A stretch of 14,679 bases of DNA from the NCBI GenBank assembly GCA_002390425.1, contig DGPL01000035.1, forward strand, positions 1-14,679, read 5' to 3'. Origin of the DNA: Kordiimonadaceae bacterium UBA4441 (GTDB taxonomy: Bacteria; Pseudomonadota; Alphaproteobacteria; Sphingomonadales; Emcibacteraceae). Positions 1-5,510 of the stretch are shown one piece after another (positions within the stretch are counted from its first letter, which is position 1; the number at the start of each line of letters is the position of its first letter). The notes under the pieces were generated by a model, which was given only the letters and a program-made list of their open reading frames with translations, made no database searches and was not told the DNA's origin. The position numbers and the translations under genes were made by a program.

Positions 1-1
1 A

Positions 2-124
2 GCACGTGAATCTTTCCGTGAAGCAGCTAGAGATGACAGATCGAGAACAAATGCAAATAATCTACTGCGTTATACTGATAATGAAGAAAAGCGTATTAAT
101 GATATTAAAGAATATCTTTCTTAA
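2..124 (+). CDS. C-terminal fragment of an unrecognised protein
   Basis: An open frame enters from the left edge and ends at a TAA at 122-124, giving 40 residues. The fragment is highly charged and polar, rich in Arg, Asp, Glu and Asn, with no membrane segment, and ends in KEYLS. It looks like the helical tail of a soluble protein. I do not recognise the family. A strong hairpin plus T-run about 25 bases after the stop supports a real gene end here and separates it from exbD. It could be part of the same TonB/ExbB locus, but nothing in these residues shows that. Confidence 0.5.
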   Translation, partial: ARESFREAARDDRSRTNANNLLRYTDNEEKRINDIKEYLS

Positions 125-147
125 ATCAGTATTATCATAACTTATTT

Positions 148-178
148 AAAACAGGGTAGTTAAACTATCCTGTTTTTT
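148..178 (+). terminator. Rho-independent terminator after the partial gene
   Basis: Arms ACAGGGTAGT (151-160) and ACTATCCTGT (164-173) pair over ten positions with one G-U, around a three-base loop. Flanking A's at 148-150 can extend the stem, and a run of six T's follows at 173-178. This would end transcription of the left-edge gene before exbD. Confidence 0.85.
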
Positions 179-194
179 AAACCATTACCCCAAC

Positions 195-223
195 TTGACT
201 TTTTATCGGATATATTATCTTAT
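195..223 (+). promoter_or_regulatory. Possible sigma-70-type promoter for exbD
   Basis: TTGACT at 195-200 is a good -35 box. The -10 is unclear: TATCTT (216-221, 15-base spacer) or TCTTAT (218-223, 17-base spacer). It lies just after a terminator and about 40 bases before exbD, so a promoter is expected here. The same CTTGACT box appears before tonB at 750-756. Confidence 0.4.
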
Positions 224-258
224 TAAAGTCAACTATATAGGATAAGAAGGCTCAAAAT

Positions 259-663
259 ATGCGCAAAAAACATTCTAAAGCTGAAGATGATGCAGGCATT
301 GATATGACACCTATGTTAGACATAGTGTTTATCATGTTGATATTTTTCATTGTGACAGCATCATTCCTGAAAGAAGCAGGAATAGACGTGAATCGTCCTG
401 AGGGCGGTGCTCCACCGGATAATCCAGAAGATGCACGGAATATCATGATTACTGTAACAGCAGAAAACGAAGTATGGATGGATAGCCGTCAAATTGACGC
501 TCGTGCTGTTCGTGCGAACGTGGAACGCCTTAAAGCGGAAAACCCGGAAGGTGCAATTGTAATACAAGCAGATAGAGAAGCTTCAACAGGTGTTGTTGCT
601 AGGATTATGGATTCCCTGAATGTGGCTGGTTTTAGAGATCACGTTCTTGCTACCAGTAATTAG
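259..663 (+). CDS. exbD: ExbD/TolR family biopolymer transport protein
   Basis: This is a 134-residue inner-membrane protein that, with an ExbB/TolQ-type channel, converts proton motive force into movement of TonB or TolA. A short cytoplasmic N-terminus (1-17) is followed by one membrane helix (about 18-36) with the family signature DMTPMLDIVFIMLIFFIVT. D21 matches the conserved proton-carrying Asp of ExbD/TolR. The rest (about 45-134) is the periplasmic domain, which ends in a QADREASTGVV stretch typical of the family. Length is normal. The ATG at 259 has an AGAAGG ribosome site at 245-250. No exbB is visible in the window: the gene to the left is separate and terminated. The nearby tonB suggests ExbD rather than TolR, but sequence alone does not fully separate the two. 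Confidence 0.93.
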   Translation: MRKKHSKAEDDAGIDMTPMLDIVFIMLIFFIVTASFLKEAGIDVNRPEGGAPPDNPEDARNIMITVTAENEVWMDSRQIDARAVRANVERLKAENPEGAIVIQADREASTGVVARIMDSLNVAGFRDHVLATSN

Positions 664-708
664 AAATAAATAAACTTATAAATATTCTCTACAAAAACAG
701 ATTTTTTC

Positions 709-736
709 AAACAGGGTCAATGGCCCTGTTTTTTTT
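709..736 (+). terminator. Rho-independent terminator after exbD
   Basis: AAACAGGG (709-716) and CCCTGTTT (724-731) form a perfect eight-base stem with a seven-base loop, followed by a T-run to 736. It closes the exbD unit, so tonB needs its own promoter. The arm closely resembles that of the terminator at 148-178. Confidence 0.9.
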
Positions 737-750
737 GGTTCCTCAAAAAC

Positions 751-777
751 TTGACTCATTAAAAGAAATGTTATAAT
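751..777 (+). promoter_or_regulatory. Putative sigma-70 promoter for tonB
   Basis: TTGACT (751-756) and a perfect TATAAT (772-777) are separated by 15 bases, slightly short of the usual 17. The site lies directly after the exbD terminator. Transcription starting near 784 would produce a leader of about 140 bases before the tonB ATG. No clear Fur-type box was seen. Confidence 0.55.
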
Positions 778-783
778 ATATCT

Positions 784-924
784 TTAATACTTTCTCATGA
801 AGCAGATGCCCAAGTGGGACGTCCCTTAACTTGGTTGTAACTTGAAAACGGTAGTACCGGTTATCATGGAACGACTAAGGTCAGGCTATATCAAATAGAA
901 ACTGATTAAAAAAGGAGACTAACC
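784..924 (+). promoter_or_regulatory. Long structured 5' leader of tonB
   Basis: Between the promoter and the tonB ATG lie about 140 untranslated bases with clear pairing. CCAAGTGGG (810-818) pairs with CCC (823-825) plus ACTTGG (829-834), giving a nine-base-pair hairpin with an ACGT loop and a TTA bulge. A second hairpin is centred on ACGGTAGTACCG (848-859). CCTTA (824-828) is also complementary to TAAGG (876-880), a possible alternative pairing or pseudoknot. A strong AAGGAG ribosome site sits at 912-917. I could not match it to a known riboswitch class. A cis-regulatory RNA or a small RNA are both possible. Confidence 0.4.
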
Positions 925-1179
925 ATGCTTATACGTTATTTTATCTCATTCAATTTTGCTGCGATTATTACTTTTGGCTTTTTCTATGCTATGCAAGCTT
1001 TAATTTCTCAGGGAGAAGTAGAATTAAACAAGGCTGACGAACGAATTGTTATCAGATTGTCACCTGTAAGAGATCCGGTGGAAACAGTAAAAAGGGACAG
1101 GATACCCGAAAAGCCTATTATTGAAGAAGCACCAAAAGTAGTAATTCCTCAACCTAGTGTAAGAGGTGCTAATCCATAA
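925..1179 (+). CDS. N-terminal half of TonB: membrane anchor and linker
   Basis: This is the literal 84-residue frame upstream of the internal stop. Residues about 5-27 (YFISFNFAAIITFGFFYAM and following) form one membrane helix with a short cytoplasmic start, as in TonB. Residues about 38-84 are a charged, proline-containing periplasmic stretch with PVRDPVE, KPIIEEAPK and PQPSV, consistent with the TonB linker. By itself it could insert in the inner membrane and perhaps touch ExbB/ExbD, but it has no receptor-binding domain. Confidence 0.6.
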   Translation: MLIRYFISFNFAAIITFGFFYAMQALISQGEVELNKADERIVIRLSPVRDPVETVKRDRIPEKPIIEEAPKVVIPQPSVRGANP

Positions 1180-1209
1180 GTACCAATTAGTGTAGCTAAA
1201 ATTCCGATA

Positions 1210-1521
1210 GTGCCAAAAAAAACGGACCATACAAATTTTACGATTATTGAAGGAGTTGAGCAACCGATCTTCCGTGTAGCGCCACAATATCCAACAAGGT
1301 TGCTTGAAAACGGAACAGAAGGGTATGTAAGAGTAATGTTTACAGTGACAGCAGTCGGCAATGTTACTGATGTAAAGGTTATAGAATCTAGTCACCCAGG
1401 ATTTGAAAGAAATGCGGTTAGGGCAGCTGAAAAGTTTAAATATAAGCCTAAGGTTGTCAATGGCATTGCCGTAGAAGTAAAAGGTGTAACCAATCGAATA
1501 GAATTCAATCTCGAAAAATAA
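1210..1521 (+). CDS. C-terminal TonB domain downstream of the internal stop
   Basis: In the same frame as the N-terminal half. The segment contains RVAPQYPTRLLENGTEGYV, then VMFTVTAVGNVTDVKVIESS, AVRAAEKFKYKPKVV and NRIEFNLEK. This is the classic TonB C-terminal fold (YP-x-RA and EGxVxVxFTVxxxGxV pattern, FxxxAxxAxxKFKYKP). If translated independently, the first possible start is a GTG at 1210, which has no convincing ribosome site, so independent production looks unlikely. It lacks a signal peptide or anchor and would stay in the cytoplasm. Confidence 0.7.
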   Translation: MPKKTDHTNFTIIEGVEQPIFRVAPQYPTRLLENGTEGYVRVMFTVTAVGNVTDVKVIESSHPGFERNAVRAAEKFKYKPKVVNGIAVEVKGVTNRIEFNLEK

Positions 1522-1538
1522 AATCATATAATTTTTAG

Positions 1539-1560
1539 AGGGCGCGAAAAGCGCCCTTTA
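1539..1560 (+). terminator. Probable terminator after tonB
   Basis: GGGCGC (1540-1545) and GCGCCC (1551-1556) form a perfect GC-rich stem around GAAAA, extended by an A-T pair (1539/1557). The T-run after it is short (three T's, then AAT), so termination may be incomplete. It lies 18 bases after the tonB stop. Confidence 0.7.
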
Positions 1561-1674
1561 ATCATATTTATCAAAAAGCTTTACAATCTTGATTGCTATA
1601 GAGAATTGCTTTATCTTGTTTGCTTATATAAATAGTTTTTATCATTATAAAATTATATCTTATCGGGAAATCAT

Positions 1675-2091
1675 ATGAATTTAGCAACGCATATTGTGCT
1701 TATATTAGGAAATATTATAATTTCTGTTTTTGCATCAATAGTAGCACTTAGCTCATATCCTGAAATGGGTTTATATATTTCATATGTCATTGGTGGTGGA
1801 GTTTTTCTTTTAGGCGCGCAAATTCATATTGTCTATGCAATCAAAGCCCGCAATGAAGATATAGAAGCGCGTTTACTAGCCCTTCATCAAGATAATCAGG
1901 TATATTTAGATGTGATTGAGCAAACAAAAGAAGAAACTTCGTTGCTCAAAGAACAAATTAAAGCCACTGATCATGGCAGTAATAAAGCAATAGTCAATGA
2001 AATGCGTTTGTTGCAAACGCTATTAAATCAGGTTGTTGAGAAATCGAGTAAATCATTTTCAAAAGTATTAAAAGAGCCGAATTCAGAATAA
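1675..2091 (+). CDS. N-terminal half: two membrane helices and coiled coil
   Basis: The literal 138-residue frame. Two hydrophobic helices (about 5-26 and 33-55, the second with a GGG turn and LLGAQIHIVYAI) would anchor it in the inner membrane. Residues about 56-130 are charged and heptad-like (EDIEARLLALHQDNQ, EETSLLKEQIKA, MRLLQTLLNQVVEK), consistent with a coiled coil. It ends in a Ser/Lys-rich stretch at the premature stop. On its own it resembles the dimerising membrane stub of a TipF-type protein. Confidence 0.65.
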   Translation: MNLATHIVLILGNIIISVFASIVALSSYPEMGLYISYVIGGGVFLLGAQIHIVYAIKARNEDIEARLLALHQDNQVYLDVIEQTKEETSLLKEQIKATDHGSNKAIVNEMRLLQTLLNQVVEKSSKSFSKVLKEPNSE

Positions 2092-2136
2092 AACTCTCAC
2101 ATCATAGAGCGTGAAGCGGATGAAATATTAAATATC

Positions 2137-2868
2137 ATGCATTATGCGCTTGAAGATAATCGAATTGATTTATATCTTCAACCGATTGTATCTCTACCTG
2201 CACGCAAAGTAGTTCATTATGAAGCGTACTCAAGAGTAAGGGATGACCAAGGAGAGGTCATTTTTCCATCGCAATATATTAAACTAGCAGAAGATTCCGG
2301 TCTTGTGAGTACTCTTGATAATCTGTTGCTCTTTAGGTGCATACAAGTGATTAGACGTTTGGGTACACGCAAACCGAATATGCGCTTTTTCTGCAATATC
2401 TCTTCGGTTTCATTAAATGACAAAGACTTTTTCCCGCAATTTGTAGATTTCATGCTCGATAATCAAGAGCTTGCCGACAGATTGGTTTTTGAGTTTACGC
2501 AGCAAGACGTTCTTAGGCAACCAAATGAGATTTGGGGAAAGTTAGCGTCTCTTGGGAAAAAAGGATTCTGTTTTTCTATGGATAATGTTCATGTCTTAAA
2601 ACATGATATTTCCGAATTAGCGGCAAGATATTTTCGTTATGTTAAAATTAGCTCTGATTTACTGCTTGGTGGAGATTTGGATATTGACAGGAATGATATT
2701 AAAGAAGCATATGCTCGCTTTGATATCGAATTGATAGCTGAAAAAATTGAAGCGGATAATAAGCTCGTTGAGATATTAGATTGCAGTATAGAGCGCGGGC
2801 AGGGATATCTTTTTGGTGAACCAGTATTGAGCATTTATAACAAGCAATCTTTAAATAAACCATTCTAA
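2137..2868 (+). CDS. C-terminal half: degenerate EAL domain (c-di-GMP related)
   Basis: These 243 residues carry an EAL-type fold: IDLYLQPIVSLPARKVVHYEA at the start, VKIS in the position of the usual KID, AEKIE for the late Glu motif, and GQGYLFGEP for QGYxxGxP. The signature EAL is EAY (29-31 of this half). The DDFG metal motif is replaced by SMDNVH, and the usual ITE-type motif reads EFTQ. The domain is therefore probably not an active phosphodiesterase but a c-di-GMP sensor or scaffold. It follows the internal TAA in the same frame. The ATG at 2137 has no convincing ribosome site, so separate translation is doubtful. Confidence 0.75.
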   Translation: MHYALEDNRIDLYLQPIVSLPARKVVHYEAYSRVRDDQGEVIFPSQYIKLAEDSGLVSTLDNLLLFRCIQVIRRLGTRKPNMRFFCNISSVSLNDKDFFPQFVDFMLDNQELADRLVFEFTQQDVLRQPNEIWGKLASLGKKGFCFSMDNVHVLKHDISELAARYFRYVKISSDLLLGGDLDIDRNDIKEAYARFDIELIAEKIEADNKLVEILDCSIERGQGYLFGEPVLSIYNKQSLNKPF

Positions 2869-2904
2869 ATATATTAAAGATTGCCAATTACTATATTATA
2901 AAAA

Positions 2905-3818
2905 CTATGCGAACAGACTATCAATATCGTTCTGTGAAGTTTCTTCATTTTGATTGCTAGCGGGAATTTCCGCTTCTGCATTAGCTGCTTTCTTTCGACA
3001 ACTTCGGGCGTTTCCGCTTCTTCCATATTATTTTCTGCTAAAAGATCGTCATTTTTGATTTCATCATCACTAGTTTCTAGGGCCATTTTCTTTATTGCAG
3101 GCCCTTCAGCCGGCGTTTCTTCAGAAATAGGTTCACTTGTTTCTGTTACATCGTCATTAAGTAATGAGTCTATCTCACCTTGATCAATGCCTTCTCCAGC
3201 TAATGCTGGGCCATTTAGTAGATCTTCGTCATTAGATTCACCATTTAATTCTCCGGTTTCCGGATCAATTATAGGTTTTGCTCCATTTGACGTAGAACTA
3301 TCACTGGTAATGCCCAAAATAGAGATAAGTTTGCTAACACGGTCTTCAACATGATTTAAAGTTTTAACAACTTTGCTAATCCGCTGACCTGTGATGTCTT
3401 GAAATGAACAAGCTTCAAAGATTTTCATAACTTCGTCATTGATATGATTTTTATATTCATCAAAATCTTCAGTATCAAAACTCATTAAATCTTCGGCGGC
3501 TTGCATAATTGTGTCAGTTGCAGATTCAGTTGCTTCTACGATCGCATCAAGTTCCTGTCCAGCGCGAGGAATGCCCGCGCTATCATCATGATCGGGAGAG
3601 AGAGATGATATTTCAGCGCGAGCGTCTTCGATATAATCGGCTAAATCCTTGCATTCTTTATAAAGTGTCAGATCTATTGATTTAAAGTAACTTTCAAGCG
3701 ACCGCATTAAAATTTCAGTTACAGCCGCCACATCAGGTAATGCTATTGGCAGATGGTCGCCCGCTTGTAATCTATCTACAAGTGGCTCAATATGGTCTGG
3801 CAATAATCCTGATGACAT
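2905..3818 (-). CDS. cheZ: CheZ-type CheY-P phosphatase with a C-terminal frameshift
   Basis: CheZ dephosphorylates phospho-CheY and so resets flagellar motor switching. Residues 136-151 contain the family motif ACSFQDITGQRISKVV. D141 and Q145 correspond to the catalytic D143 and Q147 of E. coli CheZ. The flanking helices (about 30-170) form the usual long hairpin, and residues 171-300 are a disordered acidic tail. An internal GEGIDQGEIDSLLND (208-222) resembles CheY-binding peptides of FliM and CheZ. Around residue 277 the frame shifts: the literal frame runs to 2874 (314 residues) with an atypical basic/hydrophobic end. Adding one A in the A-run opposite 2989-2995 gives a tail ending SQNDIDSLFA and a TAG at 2907-2905 (304 residues), the expected CheZ terminus. 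The ATG overlaps the cheY stop by one base (TAATG), implying translational coupling. Confidence 0.85.
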
Positions 3819-4204
3819 TAAAATTCTCCAAGTACGCTAGTGAGCTTGGATTTAAGTGTCGCTGCATTAAAAGGTTTAACAATATAATTATTAACACCAG
3901 CTTTTTTGGCAGCAATTACGTTATCTGTTTTAGATACCGCAGTTACCATAATGAAAGGAAGGGCCTTAAGCATATCATCAGAACGGACCTCTTTAAGGAG
4001 TTCGTACCCTGTCATAGGCTCCATGTTCCAGTCTGATATGACTAAATCGTAATTTTTAGAACGCAATTTATATAGGGCTTCTGCGCCATCTGTTGCTTCA
4101 TCAACATTGTGAAAGCCTAGTTGCTTAAGCAAATTACGAATAATTCTAAGCATTTTTTTATAATCATCTACTATTAAGATGGATAATGACATATCTACGG
4201 CCAT
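3818..4204 (-). CDS. cheY: CheY-like single-domain response regulator
   Basis: A 128-residue receiver domain without an output domain. The acidic pocket D13/D14 (ILIVDDYKKM), phospho-acceptor D58 (VISDWNMEPMTG), T88 (IMVTAVS) and K110 (YIVKPFNA) are all present, so it should accept phosphate from CheA. The DWNMEPM-G version is typical of motor-binding CheY. It is first in a cheY-cheZ pair, and the one-base overlap with cheZ pairs the regulator with its phosphatase. The start at 4204 has AGGGA about six bases upstream. A second ATG four codons in (MSLSILIVDD) is a possible alternative. No CheA, CheW or receptor gene is in the window. Confidence 0.92.
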   Translation of the reverse strand: MAVDMSLSILIVDDYKKMLRIIRNLLKQLGFHNVDEATDGAEALYKLRSKNYDLVISDWNMEPMTGYELLKEVRSDDMLKALPFIMVTAVSKTDNVIAAKKAGVNNYIVKPFNAATLKSKLTSVLGEF

Positions 4205-4231
4205 TTTTTTCCCTGTCCTTATTTCTGTTTA

Positions 4232-4267
4232 ACATTACTTAGCTGAGGTTATTTTCTCAGCGAATGT
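4232..4267. repeat. Inverted repeat in the cheY leader region
   Basis: GCTGAG (4242-4247) and CTCAGC (4256-4261) are a perfect six-base inverted repeat around an eight-base AT-rich spacer. Outer arms ACATT (4232-4236) and AATGT (4263-4267) extend the symmetry imperfectly. It lies about 30-60 bases before the cheY start and downstream of the putative cheY promoter, so it could be an operator or a leader hairpin. There is no T-run suggesting a terminator. Confidence 0.4.
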
Positions 4268-4325
4268 ACATAATGTAGCCAGAGAGCCTAAAAAAAGAGT
4301 TAATAGAATGGAAAATGATGTAAAT

Positions 4326-4354
4326 TTTATAAAAAGTAGATAAAATTTGTTCAA
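4326..4354 (-). promoter_or_regulatory. Putative sigma-70 promoter for cheY-cheZ
   Basis: On the minus strand, TTGAAC (4354-4349) and TATAAA (4331-4326) are separated by exactly 17 bases, a good sigma-70 arrangement. It points toward cheY and would give a leader of about 115 bases. The region is very AT-rich, so chance matches are easy. No sigma-54 -24/-12 motif was seen. Confidence 0.45.
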
Positions 4355-4415
4355 AAATACCCATAAAAATTACTGTAATAAATCACTTACATGGATTAAT
4401 GTGTAATTATATTTT

Positions 4416-4428
4416 TTCAATAATTGAA
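4416..4428. promoter_or_regulatory. 13-base palindrome upstream of ribF
   Basis: TTCAATAATTGAA is perfectly symmetric about the A at 4422 and ends 19 bases before the ribF ATG at 4448. It could be an operator, though AT-rich palindromes arise by chance in such DNA. No FMN riboswitch is visible in the 243-base gap between cheY and ribF, which otherwise holds the cheY promoter candidate and the inverted repeat at 4232-4267. Confidence 0.25.
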
Positions 4429-4447
4429 ATGGCTAAAGTCCTACTAC

Positions 4448-5437
4448 ATGAAAATTATCAGACATCTTGATACTATTCCTGATGACGTCAGAGGATCTGT
4501 TGTTGTTCTTGGAAATTTTGATGGTTTCCATAAGGGCCACCAAAAAGTTATCGGCACGGCCGGAAGAATTGCGCATGAGATGGGTACCACACTTTCTGTG
4601 CTTAGTATGGAACCACACCCTCGATTATTTTTTAATCCTACCCAAAAAGAGTTTCGCCTAAATTCCTTCAAAACTAAAGCTCATCTTCTTGAAGAATTCG
4701 GTGTCGATCATTTCGTCGTTTTACCATTTGATAAAGAATTTGCATCTATGTCGGCGCAAGACTTTGTTATGGACTTGCTACTTAAAAAACTAGGAGTGCT
4801 TCATATCGTTGTGGGGTATGATTATTGCTTCGGTGCTGGTCGAGGGGGAGGGGTAAATGTTCTTGATTGGCTATCAAAACAAGAACAATTTGGTCTAACG
4901 GTTGTTAAAAAAGTGATGGATCAAGATCATACATATTCTTCAAGTAGTATTAGAACGATTATCGAATCCGGTGACGTGAGAAAAGCTGCTGAACGTTTAG
5001 GCCATTGGTGGCATATTGAAGGAGAAGTCAGGAAAGGTGATCAGCGCGGGCGTACTATTAATTTTCCCACAGCTAACATTTTTCTTGATGGATATATAGA
5101 GCCAAAATATGGTGTATATGCCGTAAGAGTAATTATTGAAGATGGTCCGCATCAAGGAACTTTGGATGCTATAGCGAATGTAGGTAGGCGCCCGACTTTT
5201 GATAAAGAAGACGTACTTTTAGAATGTCATATTTTTAATTTTTCACATGAAATTTATGAACAGTCTATTAAAGTAGAATTTGTTGATTTTATCAGAGAAG
5301 AAAAGAAGTTTGATGGATTAGAGGCCCTGAAAATTCAAATTGAAAAAGATTGCATAACGGCCAAAGAATTGCTTTCCAATTCAGAAAACCAACAATCCTA
5401 TATTCCGGCACCAAAATTAGCCGATCACTTAAAGTAA
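4448..5437 (+). CDS. ribF: Bifunctional riboflavin kinase/FMN adenylyltransferase
   Basis: RibF phosphorylates riboflavin to FMN and adenylates FMN to FAD in the cytoplasm. The 329-residue chain has both modules. The N-terminal nucleotidyltransferase has VVLGNFDGFHKGHQ (19-32, HxGH class), VGYDYCFGAGRGG (122-134) and SSSSIR (164-169). The C-terminal flavokinase has RKGDQRGRTINFPTAN (195-210), YGVYAV (221-226), ANVGRRPTF (243-251) and a Glu-containing LECHIFNF (258-265). Length is normal (about 310-330). I use the ATG at 4448. An in-frame TTG at 4424 would add eight residues but lies in a palindrome, has no ribosome site, and MKIIRHL is a typical RibF start. It is first in the housekeeping run and 73 bases before ileS. 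Confidence 0.95.
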   Translation: MKIIRHLDTIPDDVRGSVVVLGNFDGFHKGHQKVIGTAGRIAHEMGTTLSVLSMEPHPRLFFNPTQKEFRLNSFKTKAHLLEEFGVDHFVVLPFDKEFASMSAQDFVMDLLLKKLGVLHIVVGYDYCFGAGRGGGVNVLDWLSKQEQFGLTVVKKVMDQDHTYSSSSIRTIIESGDVRKAAERLGHWWHIEGEVRKGDQRGRTINFPTANIFLDGYIEPKYGVYAVRVIIEDGPHQGTLDAIANVGRRPTFDKEDVLLECHIFNFSHEIYEQSIKVEFVDFIREEKKFDGLEALKIQIEKDCITAKELLSNSENQQSYIPAPKLADHLK

Positions 5438-5510
5438 AATAAGCTCGACATATAGGTGTTCTAATTGCTACATAGTGTAAAATTTTTATTTATATATATT
5501 AAGTGAAGAC

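Larger units (their letters stand above)
925..1521 (+). pseudogene. tonB: tonB energy transducer interrupted by an in-frame TAA
   Basis: Reading straight through from the ATG at 925 gives a complete TonB-like architecture of about 198 codons: membrane anchor, proline-containing periplasmic linker, then a C-terminal TonB domain ending at the TAA at 1519-1521. The frame is broken once, by a TAA at codon 85 (1177-1179), between the linker and the domain. No base shift is needed to join the halves. TonB needs the anchor (to contact ExbB/ExbD) and the C-terminal domain (to contact outer-membrane receptors) in one chain, so the literal reading would be non-functional. Explanations are a nonsense mutation, a base-call error, or UAA readthrough. 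The start has a good AAGGAG site seven bases upstream. An antisense frame at 1060-1527 is a shadow. Confidence 0.75.
1675..2868 (+). pseudogene. TipF-like EAL protein gene interrupted by an in-frame TAA
   Basis: Reading through from the ATG at 1675 to the TAA ending at 2868 gives 398 codons with one internal TAA at codon 139 (2089-2091). The halves are in the same frame. The joined product has two N-terminal membrane helices, a coiled coil and a C-terminal EAL domain. That is the architecture known for Caulobacter TipF, a c-di-GMP-binding protein needed for polar flagellum assembly. The adjacent cheYZ genes fit a motility role. The stop falls in the linker just before the EAL domain, so the literal product would be a membrane stub. 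Mutation, base-call error and readthrough are all possible. A GGGA ribosome site lies six bases before the ATG. The TipF assignment rests on architecture and a degenerate EAL domain, not on an alignment. Confidence 0.65.

Noticed and set aside
801..870. A c-di-GMP (GEMM-type) riboswitch before tonB, suggested by GTGGGACG and GGTAG...GGTTA segments
   Set aside because: The conserved GEMM core (the CGCAAAGC-type joining segment and receptor helix order) is absent. The short matches are at chance level.
1060..1527. 155-residue minus-strand frame opposite tonB
   Set aside because: It is antisense to a recognisable TonB sequence. Its translation is rich in Tyr, Phe, Cys and Trp with no family features and no ribosome site.
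1177..2091. UAA reassigned to an amino acid, suggested by two in-frame TAA codons in conserved genes
   Set aside because: Many intact genes here end naturally at TAA (cheY, ribF, ileS, lspA, rsmD and others) at the expected family length, so UAA is a working stop codon.
2989..2995. Programmed -1 ribosomal frameshift in cheZ
   Set aside because: The sequence around the shift is A-rich but not an X_XXY_YYZ heptamer with good re-pairing, and I see no obvious stimulatory stem. A one-base deletion or base-call error is simpler.
4424..4447. TTG at 4424 as the ribF start
   Set aside because: It lies inside a palindrome without a ribosome site. MKIIRHL from the ATG at 4448 matches usual RibF starts.
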